Source of the DNA: Glandiceps talaboti
Taxonomy: Eukaryota; Hemichordata; Enteropneusta; Spengelidae
Direction: 5' to 3'
DNA: 64,000 bases
Assembly: GCF_964340395.1 (NCBI RefSeq)
Contig: NC_135566.1
Coordinates: 19,377,297 to 19,441,296 of the forward strand
The translations under genes were made by a program, and so were the position numbers. Positions within the stretch are counted from its first letter, which is position 1, and each line of letters begins with the position of its first letter. This document shows positions 63,722-64,000 of the stretch, one piece after another. Under the pieces are notes generated by a model. The model did no database searches. It had not been told where the DNA came from and was given only the letters and a program-made list of their open reading frames with translations.

Positions 63722-64000
63722 CTGTAATTGTATTAATTGTATGGGAGGCATAATGTAGTAGTAACATTCTTAGTCTTACATACAGCCTGATATATTCAAT
63801 ATAACACGTCTAAGAAAGAAAACATTTCAAGTGACACAGTCTGTAACTGAGAGTGAATTTCGGCTAAAGTTGGTATATAAAATACACATACACGTACATA
63901 GTAATGCACTATAGTGACTGTGTGTTACAGTGTAAGATATGATATGTCTAGACACCCTATCAGCCAGCACTTGAGTAGTCTACTTCGGGCTGAATAACAC
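63722..64000. other. PON intron, to window edge
   Basis: No further exon is recognised on the minus strand before the edge; AT-rich intron sequence only. Confidence 0.5.

Overview
The window is animal genomic DNA: AT-rich, intron-rich, with GT-AG splicing and much simple-sequence and tandem-repeat DNA. Gene content, intron sizes of roughly 0.1-3 kb and the repeat load fit a marine invertebrate. I cannot name the species; an invertebrate deuterostome is an inference only. Five protein-coding genes can be supported by joining exons in phase by hand.

Left edge, minus strand: the 5' end of a flotillin-2 gene (FLOT2). The canonical first coding exon lies at 3987-4035. Downstream in the transcript direction are two tandemly duplicated alternative first coding exons (2014-2080 and 882-948) that replace the MGNC lipidation start with a cysteine-cluster start. 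The rest of the gene is off the left edge. 8.96-23.7 kb, plus strand: a complete protein phosphatase 4 catalytic subunit gene (PPP4C), nine coding exons and 307 codons. 28.0-29.1 kb, minus strand: a probable two-exon gene for an unrecognised 110-residue secreted or ER protein, head-to-head with the next gene. 29.4-58.9 kb, plus strand: a complete 21-coding-exon gene for the mitotic spindle/kinetochore protein astrin (SPAG5), 1742 codons, with two sets of internal coding repeats and six of its introns carrying minisatellites. Right edge, minus strand: the last three exons of a paraoxonase/arylesterase-family gene (PON).

The remaining space holds repeats: a degraded CR1/Rex1-like non-LTR retrotransposon at about 6.2-6.9 kb, several dispersed foldback or TIR (MITE-like) families, several local hairpin-forming inverted repeats, and many microsatellites. 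No rRNA, tRNA or CRISPR array was seen.

The genes do not form one pathway. The most notable points are the alternative Cys-rich flotillin-2 N-termini, the FLOT2/SPAG5 linkage (both at human 17q11.2), the shared promoter region of SPAG5 with a secreted-protein gene, and inverted element copies that bracket PPP4C exons 3-4.
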